64,000 bases of DNA from Flexithrix dorotheae DSM 6795 (lineage in GTDB: Bacteria > Bacteroidota > Bacteroidia > Cytophagales > Flammeovirgaceae): NCBI RefSeq assembly GCF_000379765.1, contig NZ_KB903430.1:1-64000 (forward strand). Direction: 5' to 3'. Positions 56,565 through 64,000 of this stretch are shown one piece after another. A program made the position numbers and the translations under genes. The notes under the pieces were generated by a model that was given only the letters and a program-made list of their open reading frames with translations, was not told where the DNA came from and ran no database searches. The first letter of the stretch is position 1. Each line of letters starts with the position of its first letter.

Positions 56565-56882
56565 TCAATATTTTTTGTTAATTGCTGCTTCTTTTAATTT
56601 TTCTTCTCCAATTCGAAATAAATTTATCAAATCCCTATACCCCAAATGAAGCTTAAAGTTAATTAAGCCGTTTCAAATATCTCTGAACCCAAGGGAATTT
56701 ATGGTAAAAAGAAATTTGTTGAGTAAATTTTACATTTGAAAATTTAACTAAGCGAAACAATTTTTGATAAATTCTACTTATTTCCCTGGGTAATAATCTA
56801 TCACCCTGAAGCATCTGTAAAAATGGGCGAAATGGGATTATTCAATTTTATACTTTAATATTACCCTAAGAAGAAATTTAAT
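56565..56882. other. Intergenic region, about 320 bp, no gene seen
   Basis: An AT-rich divergent spacer between ackA and the M16 protease gene. It must contain promoters for both directions, but no clear TTTG/TAnnTTTG pair or palindrome stands out. Confidence 0.5.
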
Positions 56883-58115
56883 ATGATAGATTTTCACGAG
56901 TTTTCACTGGATAACGGATTACAAGTAATTGTGCATCAGGACAAAACAGTTCCGATAGCTGTTTTAGACTTATTGTATAATGTGGGTTCAAAGGATGAAA
57001 ATCCTGAAAAAACAGGTTTTGCACATCTTTTTGAGCATCTCATGTTTGGGGGATCTAAAAATATCCCAAATTATGACAGCCCTCTCCAAAAGGTAGGTGG
57101 GGATAATAATGCGTTTACAAGTCCAGATATTACCAATTACTATGTTACTGTTCCTGCCAATAATCTCGAAACAGCCTTCTGGCTGGAATCAGACCGAATG
57201 TTGGAACTTTCCTTCGACCCTGAAGTTCTGTCGGTACAAAAGAAGGTAGTAATTGAAGAATTCAAGCAGCGATACCTTAATCAACCCTATGGTGATGTCT
57301 GGCTAAAACTCAGGCCTCTTGCATATAAAATACATCCTTACCAGTGGCCAACCATTGGCAAAGAAATATCTCATATCGAAAATGCCACCATGGAAGATGT
57401 GAAGGACTTTTTCTATACGCATTACAGGCCAAATAATGCTATTCTTACCATTGCTGGAAATGTAAAGCTTAAGGAAGTAGAAAGGCTAACCAAAAAATGG
57501 TTTGGAAATATTCCATCTGGAAAACCATATAGAAGAAATCTGCCAGAAGAGCCCATTCAAACAACAAGCAGAATAGCCAGACACCAGGCCGATGTTCCTG
57601 TAAATACCATTTATAAAACCTACCACATGTGTGAGAAGAATGATATTAATTATATTCCCACCGATTTACTGAGCGATATTCTGGGAAGAGGGAAATCTTC
57701 CAGACTTTATCAGTCCCTTGTAAAAGAAAAGAAAATATTTAACGGAGTAAATGCAAGTATTTCCGGCTCAATAGAAAAAGGTTTATTTATCATTTCCGGT
57801 AAAATTAAGGAAGGAATTAGTTATGAAAATGCTGACCTTGAAATCCAAAGGGAAATTTCAAAACTGAAAGAAGAGTCCATCAATGATGATGAAGTTACAA
57901 AAGTTAAAAATCAGGCGGAATCCACTTTATCATTTTCTGAACTTGAACTGTTGCCAAGAGCATTAAACCTTGCTTATTCTAAATTATTAGGAGATACTAA
58001 TCTCGTTAACAAGACTTCAGAAAAAATTCAGGCAGTAACTTCAAAGGATATTTTAAGGAATGCAGAAAAAGTACTGATTCAAGAAAATTGTACTACTCTG
58101 TATTATGGTAAATAA
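56883..58115 (+). CDS. M16-family zinc protease (insulinase-like)
   Basis: A 410-residue pitrilysin-family protein. The inverted zinc motif H-L-F-E-H is at 48-52 in FAHLFEHLMFGG, with the distal glutamate in VVIEEFKQRY about 76 residues later. Domain 1 is followed by the second M16 domain from about 175 (DFFYTHYRPNNAILTIAGNV). It lacks a signal peptide, so it is cytoplasmic or uses another route. Many Bacteroidota carry an active and an inactive M16 pair; here only the active-type subunit is present. Confidence 0.92.
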   Translation: MIDFHEFSLDNGLQVIVHQDKTVPIAVLDLLYNVGSKDENPEKTGFAHLFEHLMFGGSKNIPNYDSPLQKVGGDNNAFTSPDITNYYVTVPANNLETAFWLESDRMLELSFDPEVLSVQKKVVIEEFKQRYLNQPYGDVWLKLRPLAYKIHPYQWPTIGKEISHIENATMEDVKDFFYTHYRPNNAILTIAGNVKLKEVERLTKKWFGNIPSGKPYRRNLPEEPIQTTSRIARHQADVPVNTIYKTYHMCEKNDINYIPTDLLSDILGRGKSSRLYQSLVKEKKIFNGVNASISGSIEKGLFIISGKIKEGISYENADLEIQREISKLKEESINDDEVTKVKNQAESTLSFSELELLPRALNLAYSKLLGDTNLVNKTSEKIQAVTSKDILRNAEKVLIQENCTTLYYGK

Positions 58116-58268
58116 TCTAAAAAGTGAAGTAAAACCTAGCGTTTTTTTAAGTTTAAATACTTTTTAGCTACTTCAAAAGAGACTATTTTTTCCAAAAAAA
58201 CATAAAATCTGATCCTTTTCGGCTGATTTCTATTTCCTATTTTAGTAAGACCCGGAAATTTTCATGTA

Positions 58269-59255
58269 CTATTTCGTGTAAATTTCAATCAATTTTTCCC
58301 CTGCTGAGTAAGGGGGGATTTTACCTGATGCTACTTTATCTTCGAAAGTTTGAAGAGCCTCTCTTACCATAGGATTGTTGTAAAATTTCCGAATTAATTC
58401 TTCCTGGATACTGTCATGCATCCACTTTAAATTTTGCCTTTTCCTACATTCGAAAAACCAGCCATTATTTTTTGTTTTTGCCCGGTATTTTTCAATTTCT
58501 TCCCAAATTTCCGGTATGCCATCCTTAGTCAATGCAGAACAGGATAAAACATTACAAAACCAACCAGATTCCTCCGGCCTGAAAAGATGAAGTGCATTTT
58601 TATATTCCGATTTGGCAGCTTTTGCTTTGGCAATATTATCACCATCTGCTTTGGTGATCACAAGGGCATCTGCCATTTCCATAATTCCTTTTTTTATCCC
58701 CTGTAATTCATCCCCGGCCCCAGATAACATCAGCAAAAGGAAAAAGTCAACCATACCTCTCACAGTAGTTTCGGATTGCCCCACTCCCACCGTTTCTATT
58801 AAAATCACATCAAAGCCTGCAGCTTCACACAGCAACATAGTTTCTCTCGTTTTCCTGGCAACTCCTCCAAGTGAACTACCTGTAGCTGAAGGCCTTATAT
58901 ATGCATTTGGATTTTGGGAAAGATTCTCCATTCTGGTTTTATCGCCCATAATACTCCCTCTGGTTTTCTGGCTACTCGGATCAATTGCTAATACCGCTAC
59001 TTTATGATCATTTGAGATTATATGGTCACCAAAAGTCTCAATTAAAGTACTCTTACCCACTCCGGGAACTCCTGAAACACCTACCCTTATAGATTGGCCT
59101 GTGTGTGGCATTAATTTCTCTAACAATTCCTGAGACAACGCATAGTCAGACTCCAAAGCACTTTCAATTAAGGTAATTGCACGGCTGAGAATAAACCGGT
59201 CACCAGAAATTATCCCATTTATATATTCATCTATTGTTAGCCTCCTTCTAGCCAT
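58269..59255 (-). CDS. meaB: MeaB-type GTPase (methylmalonyl-CoA mutase chaperone)
   Basis: A 328-residue G3E GTPase of the MeaB/ArgK group. P loop GVPGVGKST near residue 60, AIDPSSQKTRGSIMGDKTRM near 92, VETVGVGQSE-type ILIETVGVGQSE near 152 and the guanine-recognition VITKADGDN near 200. It protects and reloads the adenosylcobalamin enzyme methylmalonyl-CoA mutase. The mutase genes are not next to it in this window. 328 aa is normal. Confidence 0.95.
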   Translation of the reverse strand: MARRRLTIDEYINGIISGDRFILSRAITLIESALESDYALSQELLEKLMPHTGQSIRVGVSGVPGVGKSTLIETFGDHIISNDHKVAVLAIDPSSQKTRGSIMGDKTRMENLSQNPNAYIRPSATGSSLGGVARKTRETMLLCEAAGFDVILIETVGVGQSETTVRGMVDFFLLLMLSGAGDELQGIKKGIMEMADALVITKADGDNIAKAKAAKSEYKNALHLFRPEESGWFCNVLSCSALTKDGIPEIWEEIEKYRAKTKNNGWFFECRKRQNLKWMHDSIQEELIRKFYNNPMVREALQTFEDKVASGKIPPYSAGEKLIEIYTK

Positions 59256-59525
59256 TTTTCTCCTGTTTTTCCATAAAAATCGAACTTAAAACCAAGTTAA
59301 AAAAACATAAAATTAGTACTTTATCCTGTTTTTTGTCATTGTAAATCTACTTCCTTTTCCTCTAAAAATCACATCTAAAACAGCTTGTGTTGAACCGTTC
59401 AATTTCACTTAAAACCGCTAGTTCACCAATAAAGAGGCTTTATTTCAGTTAAAATTTCAGGTAAATAATCAACAAAGAATTTAAATGGAGTTTTAATTCT
59501 CCATGAAACATAAACATTTCTCAGC

Positions 59526-60770
59526 ATGAAAAAACTTTTCAACTGGACAAGTATATCCGGTACCATTGTAGTGATTCTTTTTCTTTGGGGAATCCAACAA
59601 ATAGGTATTCAATTCGATTTCCTCAATGTTTTTGAAGAAGTAATCAGCAACTACAATTTGACTGATGTTTATTACACCAAAATCAGAGACAATAAGGAAA
59701 CACCCTATGAGGAAGATATAGTGTTGGTAAACATTGGTGCAGCTGGACTAGGCAGATCCAGTATTGCTCACCAAATCGCTATTTTAAACAAATTTAAACC
59801 TGCCGTAATAGGTATAGATGCCAAGTTTTTCTCCTTAAAAGAGGAGGATCCTATTGGTGATTTTAAATTAGGTCTTGCGTTTGAAGAAGCAGAAAACCTT
59901 GTTTTAGCGAGTGAGTTTGCCGTTACTTCGGATACTTCGCAAAGTTGGGATATCCTTATGCTTCCTCCCCCCGAATTTACAAAATCAGCAGAAACTGCCT
60001 ATGTAAATGTTGGTAATACAGAATTCAGTGATTTTACGACCTGGAGAAGTATTCCGGTTCGTGAAAAAACATCATCTGGAATTACTGAACCTTGTTTCGC
60101 AGTTAAGGTAGCCGAACTTTATAATCCTGAGGCAGCTCAAAAATTTATGGAAAGGGAAAATGAAATTGAAAACATTTACTTTAAAGGCAACCTTGATAAA
60201 TACACAAAACTGGATGTAGAGGATGTACTAAATGAGAACTTTTTGCCAGAACTCATTGAAGGGAAGATCGTATTAATGGGATATATGGGTGATGGGTACA
60301 CAGACTATCACTTTGATGAAGATAAATTCTATACACCTTTAAATGAAAAGCAAGTAGGCCGAGGTACTCCTGATATGTTTGGAGTAGTGGTTCACGCCAA
60401 TATAGTTTCCATGATACTGGATGAAAACTATATTGATGAAATGCCAGAATATATTGGCTATATAATTGCTCTAATTGTATGTTTTCTAAATGTAGCACTA
60501 TTTGCTTACATTTTGAATGATAAAAAATTAGCACCGTACTTTGGACTAACCAAATTGGTGCAACTAATAGAAGTTTTGATAGTAGTAGCCATCGTAATAT
60601 TTTCTTTCGGCTGGTTTAATTATCAAATTGATTTAACAACTACTTTCTTAGTAATCATTTTAGCGGGAGATTTAACTGAAATTTACATCGATGTTTTTTT
60701 ACATCAAGTGAAGAAAATATCGTTTATAAAAAGGGTTTCACTTAAACTAAACTTATCAAATGTCTCGTAA
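59526..60770 (+). CDS. CHASE2-domain membrane protein
   Basis: A 414-residue protein: first helix about 9-27, a periplasmic CHASE2 domain from about 40 to 300 (DIVLVNIGAAGLGRSSIAHQ, AVIGIDAKFF, GKIVLMGYMGDGY), then three helices (about 308-330, 343-363 and 370-392). There is no kinase, cyclase or other output domain at the C-terminus, so it is a sensor module without a visible output. Its last 11 bp overlap the start of the next gene in another frame, which implies translational coupling with that secreted partner. Confidence 0.88.
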   Translation: MKKLFNWTSISGTIVVILFLWGIQQIGIQFDFLNVFEEVISNYNLTDVYYTKIRDNKETPYEEDIVLVNIGAAGLGRSSIAHQIAILNKFKPAVIGIDAKFFSLKEEDPIGDFKLGLAFEEAENLVLASEFAVTSDTSQSWDILMLPPPEFTKSAETAYVNVGNTEFSDFTTWRSIPVREKTSSGITEPCFAVKVAELYNPEAAQKFMERENEIENIYFKGNLDKYTKLDVEDVLNENFLPELIEGKIVLMGYMGDGYTDYHFDEDKFYTPLNEKQVGRGTPDMFGVVVHANIVSMILDENYIDEMPEYIGYIIALIVCFLNVALFAYILNDKKLAPYFGLTKLVQLIEVLIVVAIVIFSFGWFNYQIDLTTTFLVIILAGDLTEIYIDVFLHQVKKISFIKRVSLKLNLSNVS

Positions 60771-61743
60771 TATGAACCGTTCTAAATTAAAACTAATTTT
60801 ATTATTAACAGCGACTTTATTTGGTTTTTCATTAAGCCAGGCACAGGATTATGCCTTTAAAGTGCTGGGATCTAAGGGTGGCAATACCGTAAATGGCAAT
60901 AACTTAAAAGTAGGTGCCACGATTTTAGGCAATCAAACAATTGTAGTATCTGCCGGAGCCTATTTAGGCCTTGCTCATAGTAGTAACAAGACTTTAGAGA
61001 TAAAAAAAGCAGGTACTTATAAGGTAAGCGACCTGGAGGCTAAAATGAAGGTAAACTCTGGGGGATTGGCTGATAAATATGCTCAATTCGTAATTTCCGA
61101 ACTGACATCAAAGGATGGGAATGCCTCTAGGTACAGTAAATATGCAAAAACTGGATCTGTAACGAGAGATGTGAATAAAGCGCCATTAATGTTTGTAATG
61201 CCAGTAGATGATAATGGCGTTAGTAAAACAAGTAAGGTACTTGGCGATTCCAAAGTGACTATCAAATGGTTTATTAATGATCAGGAAGCAATAAAGAATA
61301 GCGAAATTGAAAAATACAGATTCATTATAAAAGACGGATCTCCTGAGAATATTGGTCAGGTGATTTATGAGGAATACCTTACTACCGACAAAATCACCAT
61401 TGATTTGAAAGATAGTAAATTTAAACACAACAAAACTTTACTATATCAGGTAGAGGCTATTTCAAAAAATTCTTCCAAGAAGATCACTACTCCAGAGGCT
61501 ATGCTTCAGAAGTTAAAAAGCAAAGAAGCTTATTTAATTAACGAAGAATTGAAGCAACTTAATGGTGAAGAAACGGCAATTAGCAAATTAATCCAGGCCA
61601 AATTTTATGAGGACAAAGGGCTATTAGCCAATGCAATCAACATGTATGAAGAGGCCATTGCGCTGTCCGATATTCCAAAATATAAAGATTATTATCAGGA
61701 GTTTTTAGAGTATTATGATTTAGGAAAAACTCATAAAAAATAA
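60760..61743 (+). CDS. Secreted FecR-like/TPR-like partner of the CHASE2 protein
   Basis: A 327-residue protein with a signal peptide (LKLILLLTATLFGFSLSQA, cleaved near SQAQD). Residues 30-110 look FecR-like (GNNLKVGATILGNQTIVVSAGAYLGL, then LEIKKAGTYKVSDLEAKM). The middle is beta-rich and residues about 235-320 are helical with a TPR-like pattern (AKFYEDKGLLANAINMYEEA). The start codon lies inside the CHASE2 gene. Such pairs of CHASE2 and secreted FecR-like proteins recur in bacteria, and I infer a joint envelope-sensing role; no ligand is known to me. Confidence 0.75.
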   Translation: MSRNMNRSKLKLILLLTATLFGFSLSQAQDYAFKVLGSKGGNTVNGNNLKVGATILGNQTIVVSAGAYLGLAHSSNKTLEIKKAGTYKVSDLEAKMKVNSGGLADKYAQFVISELTSKDGNASRYSKYAKTGSVTRDVNKAPLMFVMPVDDNGVSKTSKVLGDSKVTIKWFINDQEAIKNSEIEKYRFIIKDGSPENIGQVIYEEYLTTDKITIDLKDSKFKHNKTLLYQVEAISKNSSKKITTPEAMLQKLKSKEAYLINEELKQLNGEETAISKLIQAKFYEDKGLLANAINMYEEAIALSDIPKYKDYYQEFLEYYDLGKTHKK

Positions 61744-61768
61744 ACCTAAGTTCAAATTAATCTAGTTA

Positions 61769-61800
61769 AAAAAACCTGAGTATAAACACTCAGGTTTTTT
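61769..61800. terminator. Bidirectional terminator
   Basis: A 12-bp stem (61769-61780 with 61789-61800) with A and T flanks lies between the convergent CHASE2 partner and TVP38-family genes. Confidence 0.9.
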
Positions 61801-62483
61801 TATGTTATTATTAAAGCCTTTTTGAAAACCCTGAACAAACCTACAGCGCCAATTAGAATAAGTAAAACTATCAAAACCTGTTCCTCCAAACCCGTACTTC
61901 CATTTTCTATTAAAATCGATAATTTCTGAGCTTCATTCCCTAAATAGATAGCCAAAGCTGTTCTGGGAAGCATTCCCAGCAAACTACCTATGGTGAAATT
62001 TTTCAAATTAGCACCCCCAATAGATAATAAAAAGTTTGACAGGGCAAATGGTAATATTGGGGAAATCTTTGCTAAAAAGGTTATATATAACTCCCTGTCT
62101 TTTAAATTCTTGAGAACACTCTCAATTCCTGGAATTGCGTCTAAACTTTTAATAAACCTTCCCCCATCAATTTTTTTAGCAATAAAATATCCTATAATAG
62201 CTGCACCAAGATAGGAAAAAACGACAAACGGCACTGACAACCATCCTAAAAAATAACCGGATAATATGGAAATGAATGTAGTTGGAGTTATGGCAAATGC
62301 CATGAAAAAGGTTGCTAAAAAATAAAACAAAATCCACAAAGGAAATGTGAAAGCTTTTATCTCATATTCATAAATATAGGCAAAGTATCCAATGGAGGAA
62401 CTTACTAATAATGGAATAGCACACAAAAGCAAACTGAAAACCAAGGAAATTTTGTTCGCTCTTAAGATTGCAAAAAAGGACAT
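61800..62483 (-). CDS. TVP38/TMEM64 (VTT-domain) membrane protein
   Basis: A 227-residue polytopic membrane protein of the DedA-like VTT superfamily, now thought to include lipid scramblases. Blocks include FISILSGYFLGWLSVPFVVFS near 87-106, FLAKISPILPFALSNFLLS near 140 and GSLLGMLPRTALAIYLG near 172. It is the last gene of a probable unit with ccmF-like and rimM genes. Substrate unknown. Confidence 0.88.
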   Translation of the reverse strand: MSFFAILRANKISLVFSLLLCAIPLLVSSSIGYFAYIYEYEIKAFTFPLWILFYFLATFFMAFAITPTTFISILSGYFLGWLSVPFVVFSYLGAAIIGYFIAKKIDGGRFIKSLDAIPGIESVLKNLKDRELYITFLAKISPILPFALSNFLLSIGGANLKNFTIGSLLGMLPRTALAIYLGNEAQKLSILIENGSTGLEEQVLIVLLILIGAVGLFRVFKKALIIT

Positions 62484-62536
62484 TCAGAATACAATACTAT
62501 TTAAGTAAAATTTAATGGGATTATATCCCATCCCCT

Positions 62537-63064
62537 TTAGGCTTCAAGGTAAAGTTCAATCAGACCATCTGGAAGTTTCACCTTCATAGTTTTTTGATCA
62601 TGATTTACCGATTGGATAATTTCCTCGGTCATAGGAATCATTATTTCCTTCCCTTTATGAATTAGTGTCATTATAGCCTGAGAACTTGGCTTATAAACAT
62701 CACCAACATTGCCCAACTCCCCCTTCAATTCATCTTCTACAGAATATCCAATAACTTCATGGAAATAAAATTGATTATCTTCCAGTTTAGGTAGGACAGA
62801 AAGTGGCAAATACAATACTTTACTTTTAAGTTTGGCTGCATCTTCCACAGTATCGATATCCTCCAGCTTTAGAATGAATTTATCATTATTAAAGAAAGAA
62901 CTCTCCACAAAATAGGGCACCAGGTCCCCTTTCATTTCTATAAAAACACTCTCCAGATCTATATAATCATCCGGATAATCGACATCCAGAATTACGGCTA
63001 TTTCCCCGTCCAATGCGTGGGTTTTTGACACATAACCCAATTCATAACATTCTTCTTTTCGCAT
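62537..63064 (-). CDS. rimM: Ribosome maturation factor RimM
   Basis: A 175-residue RimM that binds ribosomal protein S19 and helps assemble the 30S head. N-terminal domain begins ECYELGYVSKTHALDGEIAV; a PRC-barrel domain follows (FYFHEVIGYSVEDELKGELG, then IMIPMTEEIIQSVN and DGLIELYLE). The usual neighbours rpsP and trmD are absent here; instead it lies 49 bp after the cytochrome biogenesis gene on the same strand. Confidence 0.94.
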   Translation of the reverse strand: MRKEECYELGYVSKTHALDGEIAVILDVDYPDDYIDLESVFIEMKGDLVPYFVESSFFNNDKFILKLEDIDTVEDAAKLKSKVLYLPLSVLPKLEDNQFYFHEVIGYSVEDELKGELGNVGDVYKPSSQAIMTLIHKGKEIMIPMTEEIIQSVNHDQKTMKVKLPDGLIELYLEA

Positions 63065-63113
63065 TATTTGCTGATATTATTATAGCGATTAGATTTCCAC
63101 AAATTTTTATGCT

Positions 63114-64000
63114 CTAGGCCATTTTTGGAGTTTTCTTCTTTCCCCCTTTATTTGATTTTCTTAAGCTTTTTCCTCCTGTTTTGGAATATTCCCTGAATCT
63201 TCGGTTAATCGCAATTACAAATCCAAGTGACATCACAATTGTACCAATCCACAAAATATTAATAAAGGGCTTTTCAATAACTTTCAATATTACCCAGTCT
63301 TTCTGAGTAGTCTGAGAAGTGAAGGTGAAGGTACCAGTATTGGGATCAATTTTTTCCATCTTAATTTTCACACCTAGATCCGGTAAAACATCTGCCTGCA
63401 TCCCAACCTGCCTGTCTTTAATCATATAAATAGGAGATGCTTCATATTCTTTTTCCAAACCATACAGTCTGATATTTGCCTTTACAGCCACATCTCCTTC
63501 TCCCAAATCTGCTCCAACCACATCATCCACTCTGACCACATTTTCCAGCCTGGCTACATAATCATTCACAAAGAACGTATCCCCAATACTTAGCAAGTGG
63601 TTTTCAGGTTCAGTCCATTTGTTTGCGGCATCTGGATCTGGCATATTTGTTAAATGGGTATACAAATCACTTCCCCAAAATGTCCTGATATCAGGTGAAA
63701 CAACAGTCCCCATTTGAGGGTTATTCTGAATTCTTGGAAAAAGATTAAAAACATCTCCATTGCTGGTGGTGTATTCAATTTCATAATAGGTATTCTCTCC
63801 ATATACCTGAATGGTATCTCCCTTTTTTGCATAAGTTTTTCCCTTATATACCAAATCCTCCTTTGTTATGGCTTTAAATGGATCATGAGTAGGGATAACT
63901 TCATCTTTATTGATAAAATCAGGGAAATCTTCAGATTCTACCCTTGGCCCCTTATATACTAATGAATACCCATATTCTTCCGCATTGCTTTTTGTAATTA
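63114..64000 (-). CDS. C-terminal part of a CcmF/CcsA-type cytochrome c biogenesis protein (partial)
   Basis: The frame runs off the right edge; the 63854 TTG is internal, because coding sequence continues upstream to 64000 (for example residues EEYGYSLVYKGPRVE). What is visible is the periplasmic C-terminal domain and last helix of CcmF-like haem lyase subunits, with DVLPDLGVKIKMEKIDP, NILWIGTIVMSLGFVIAINRRF and a Lys-rich tail. It probably takes part in haem attachment to apocytochrome c. No other ccm gene is visible in the window. Confidence 0.82.
   Translation of the reverse strand, partial: ITKSNAEEYGYSLVYKGPRVESEDFPDFINKDEVIPTHDPFKAITKEDLVYKGKTYAKKGDTIQVYGENTYYEIEYTTSNGDVFNLFPRIQNNPQMGTVVSPDIRTFWGSDLYTHLTNMPDPDAANKWTEPENHLLSIGDTFFVNDYVARLENVVRVDDVVGADLGEGDVAVKANIRLYGLEKEYEASPIYMIKDRQVGMQADVLPDLGVKIKMEKIDPNTGTFTFTSQTTQKDWVILKVIEKPFINILWIGTIVMSLGFVIAINRRFREYSKTGGKSLRKSNKGGKKKTPKMA

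Overview
The window is AT-rich bacterial DNA from a member of the Bacteroidota, most likely a marine-type Cytophagales. The evidence is a complete porP-gldK-gldL-gldM-gldN cluster (type IX secretion and gliding), a T9SS C-terminal sorting domain on a secreted protein, a SusC/SusD pair driven by an ECF sigma/FecR module, many lipoproteins with short lipoboxes, Porin_10 and DUF4271 proteins, and FtsX-type permeases typical of this phylum. I found no rRNA, tRNA, CRISPR array, integrase or transposase. The genus cannot be fixed from sequence alone.

Layout. 0-5.5 kb: a 5'-truncated secreted protein (SGNH-like remnant, six FN3 domains, T9SS tail), a lipoprotein sulfatase and a small acidic lipoprotein. 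5.7-13 kb: FtsX/MacB-type permease, LytTR response regulator, an iron-binding-protein-like lipoprotein, CCA-type nucleotidyltransferase, polyprenyl diphosphate synthase. 13-20 kb: coiled-coil lipoprotein, DUF4861 lipoprotein, UbiA-like membrane protein, universal stress protein, an AraC regulator paired with a SUMF1-fold lipoprotein, and a GNAT enzyme. 20-32 kb: Porin_10 protein, a metzincin-like lipoprotein fused to a Reg_prop propeller, an EF-G paralogue lacking the catalytic histidine, a PKD membrane protein, an FMN-binding-like protein with an apparent start-proximal frameshift, and a secreted FAD oxidoreductase.

32-39 kb is one regulated nutrient-uptake module: ECF sigma factor, FecR anti-sigma, STN-bearing SusC and SusD. 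The STN domain and FecR suggest that substrate binding at the outer membrane controls the sigma factor. 39-45.5 kb holds housekeeping and transport genes: DUF2807, TspO-like, MATE, Gfo/Idh/MocA, TrmN6-like and Sua5/TsaC.

45.5-53.3 kb, on the minus strand, carries DUF4271, hemD, porP, gldK, gldL, gldM and gldN, ending in a strong terminator. This machinery would export cargo such as the truncated FN3 protein at the left end. 53.5-64 kb: an Omp85-like protein whose TTG start lies inside the ackA terminator hairpin, acetate kinase, an M16 protease, MeaB, an overlapping CHASE2/secreted-partner pair, a TVP38-family protein, RimM and the C-terminal part of a CcmF/CcsA-type cytochrome c biogenesis protein running off the right edge.

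The points most worth a second look are the EF-G paralogue, the metzincin-propeller fusion, the SGNH gene broken at its catalytic block, the CHASE2/secreted-partner operon, the hairpin-buried TTG start and the Gly/Asp/Trp repeat in GldN. I see no clear anti-phage system or biosynthetic cluster here.
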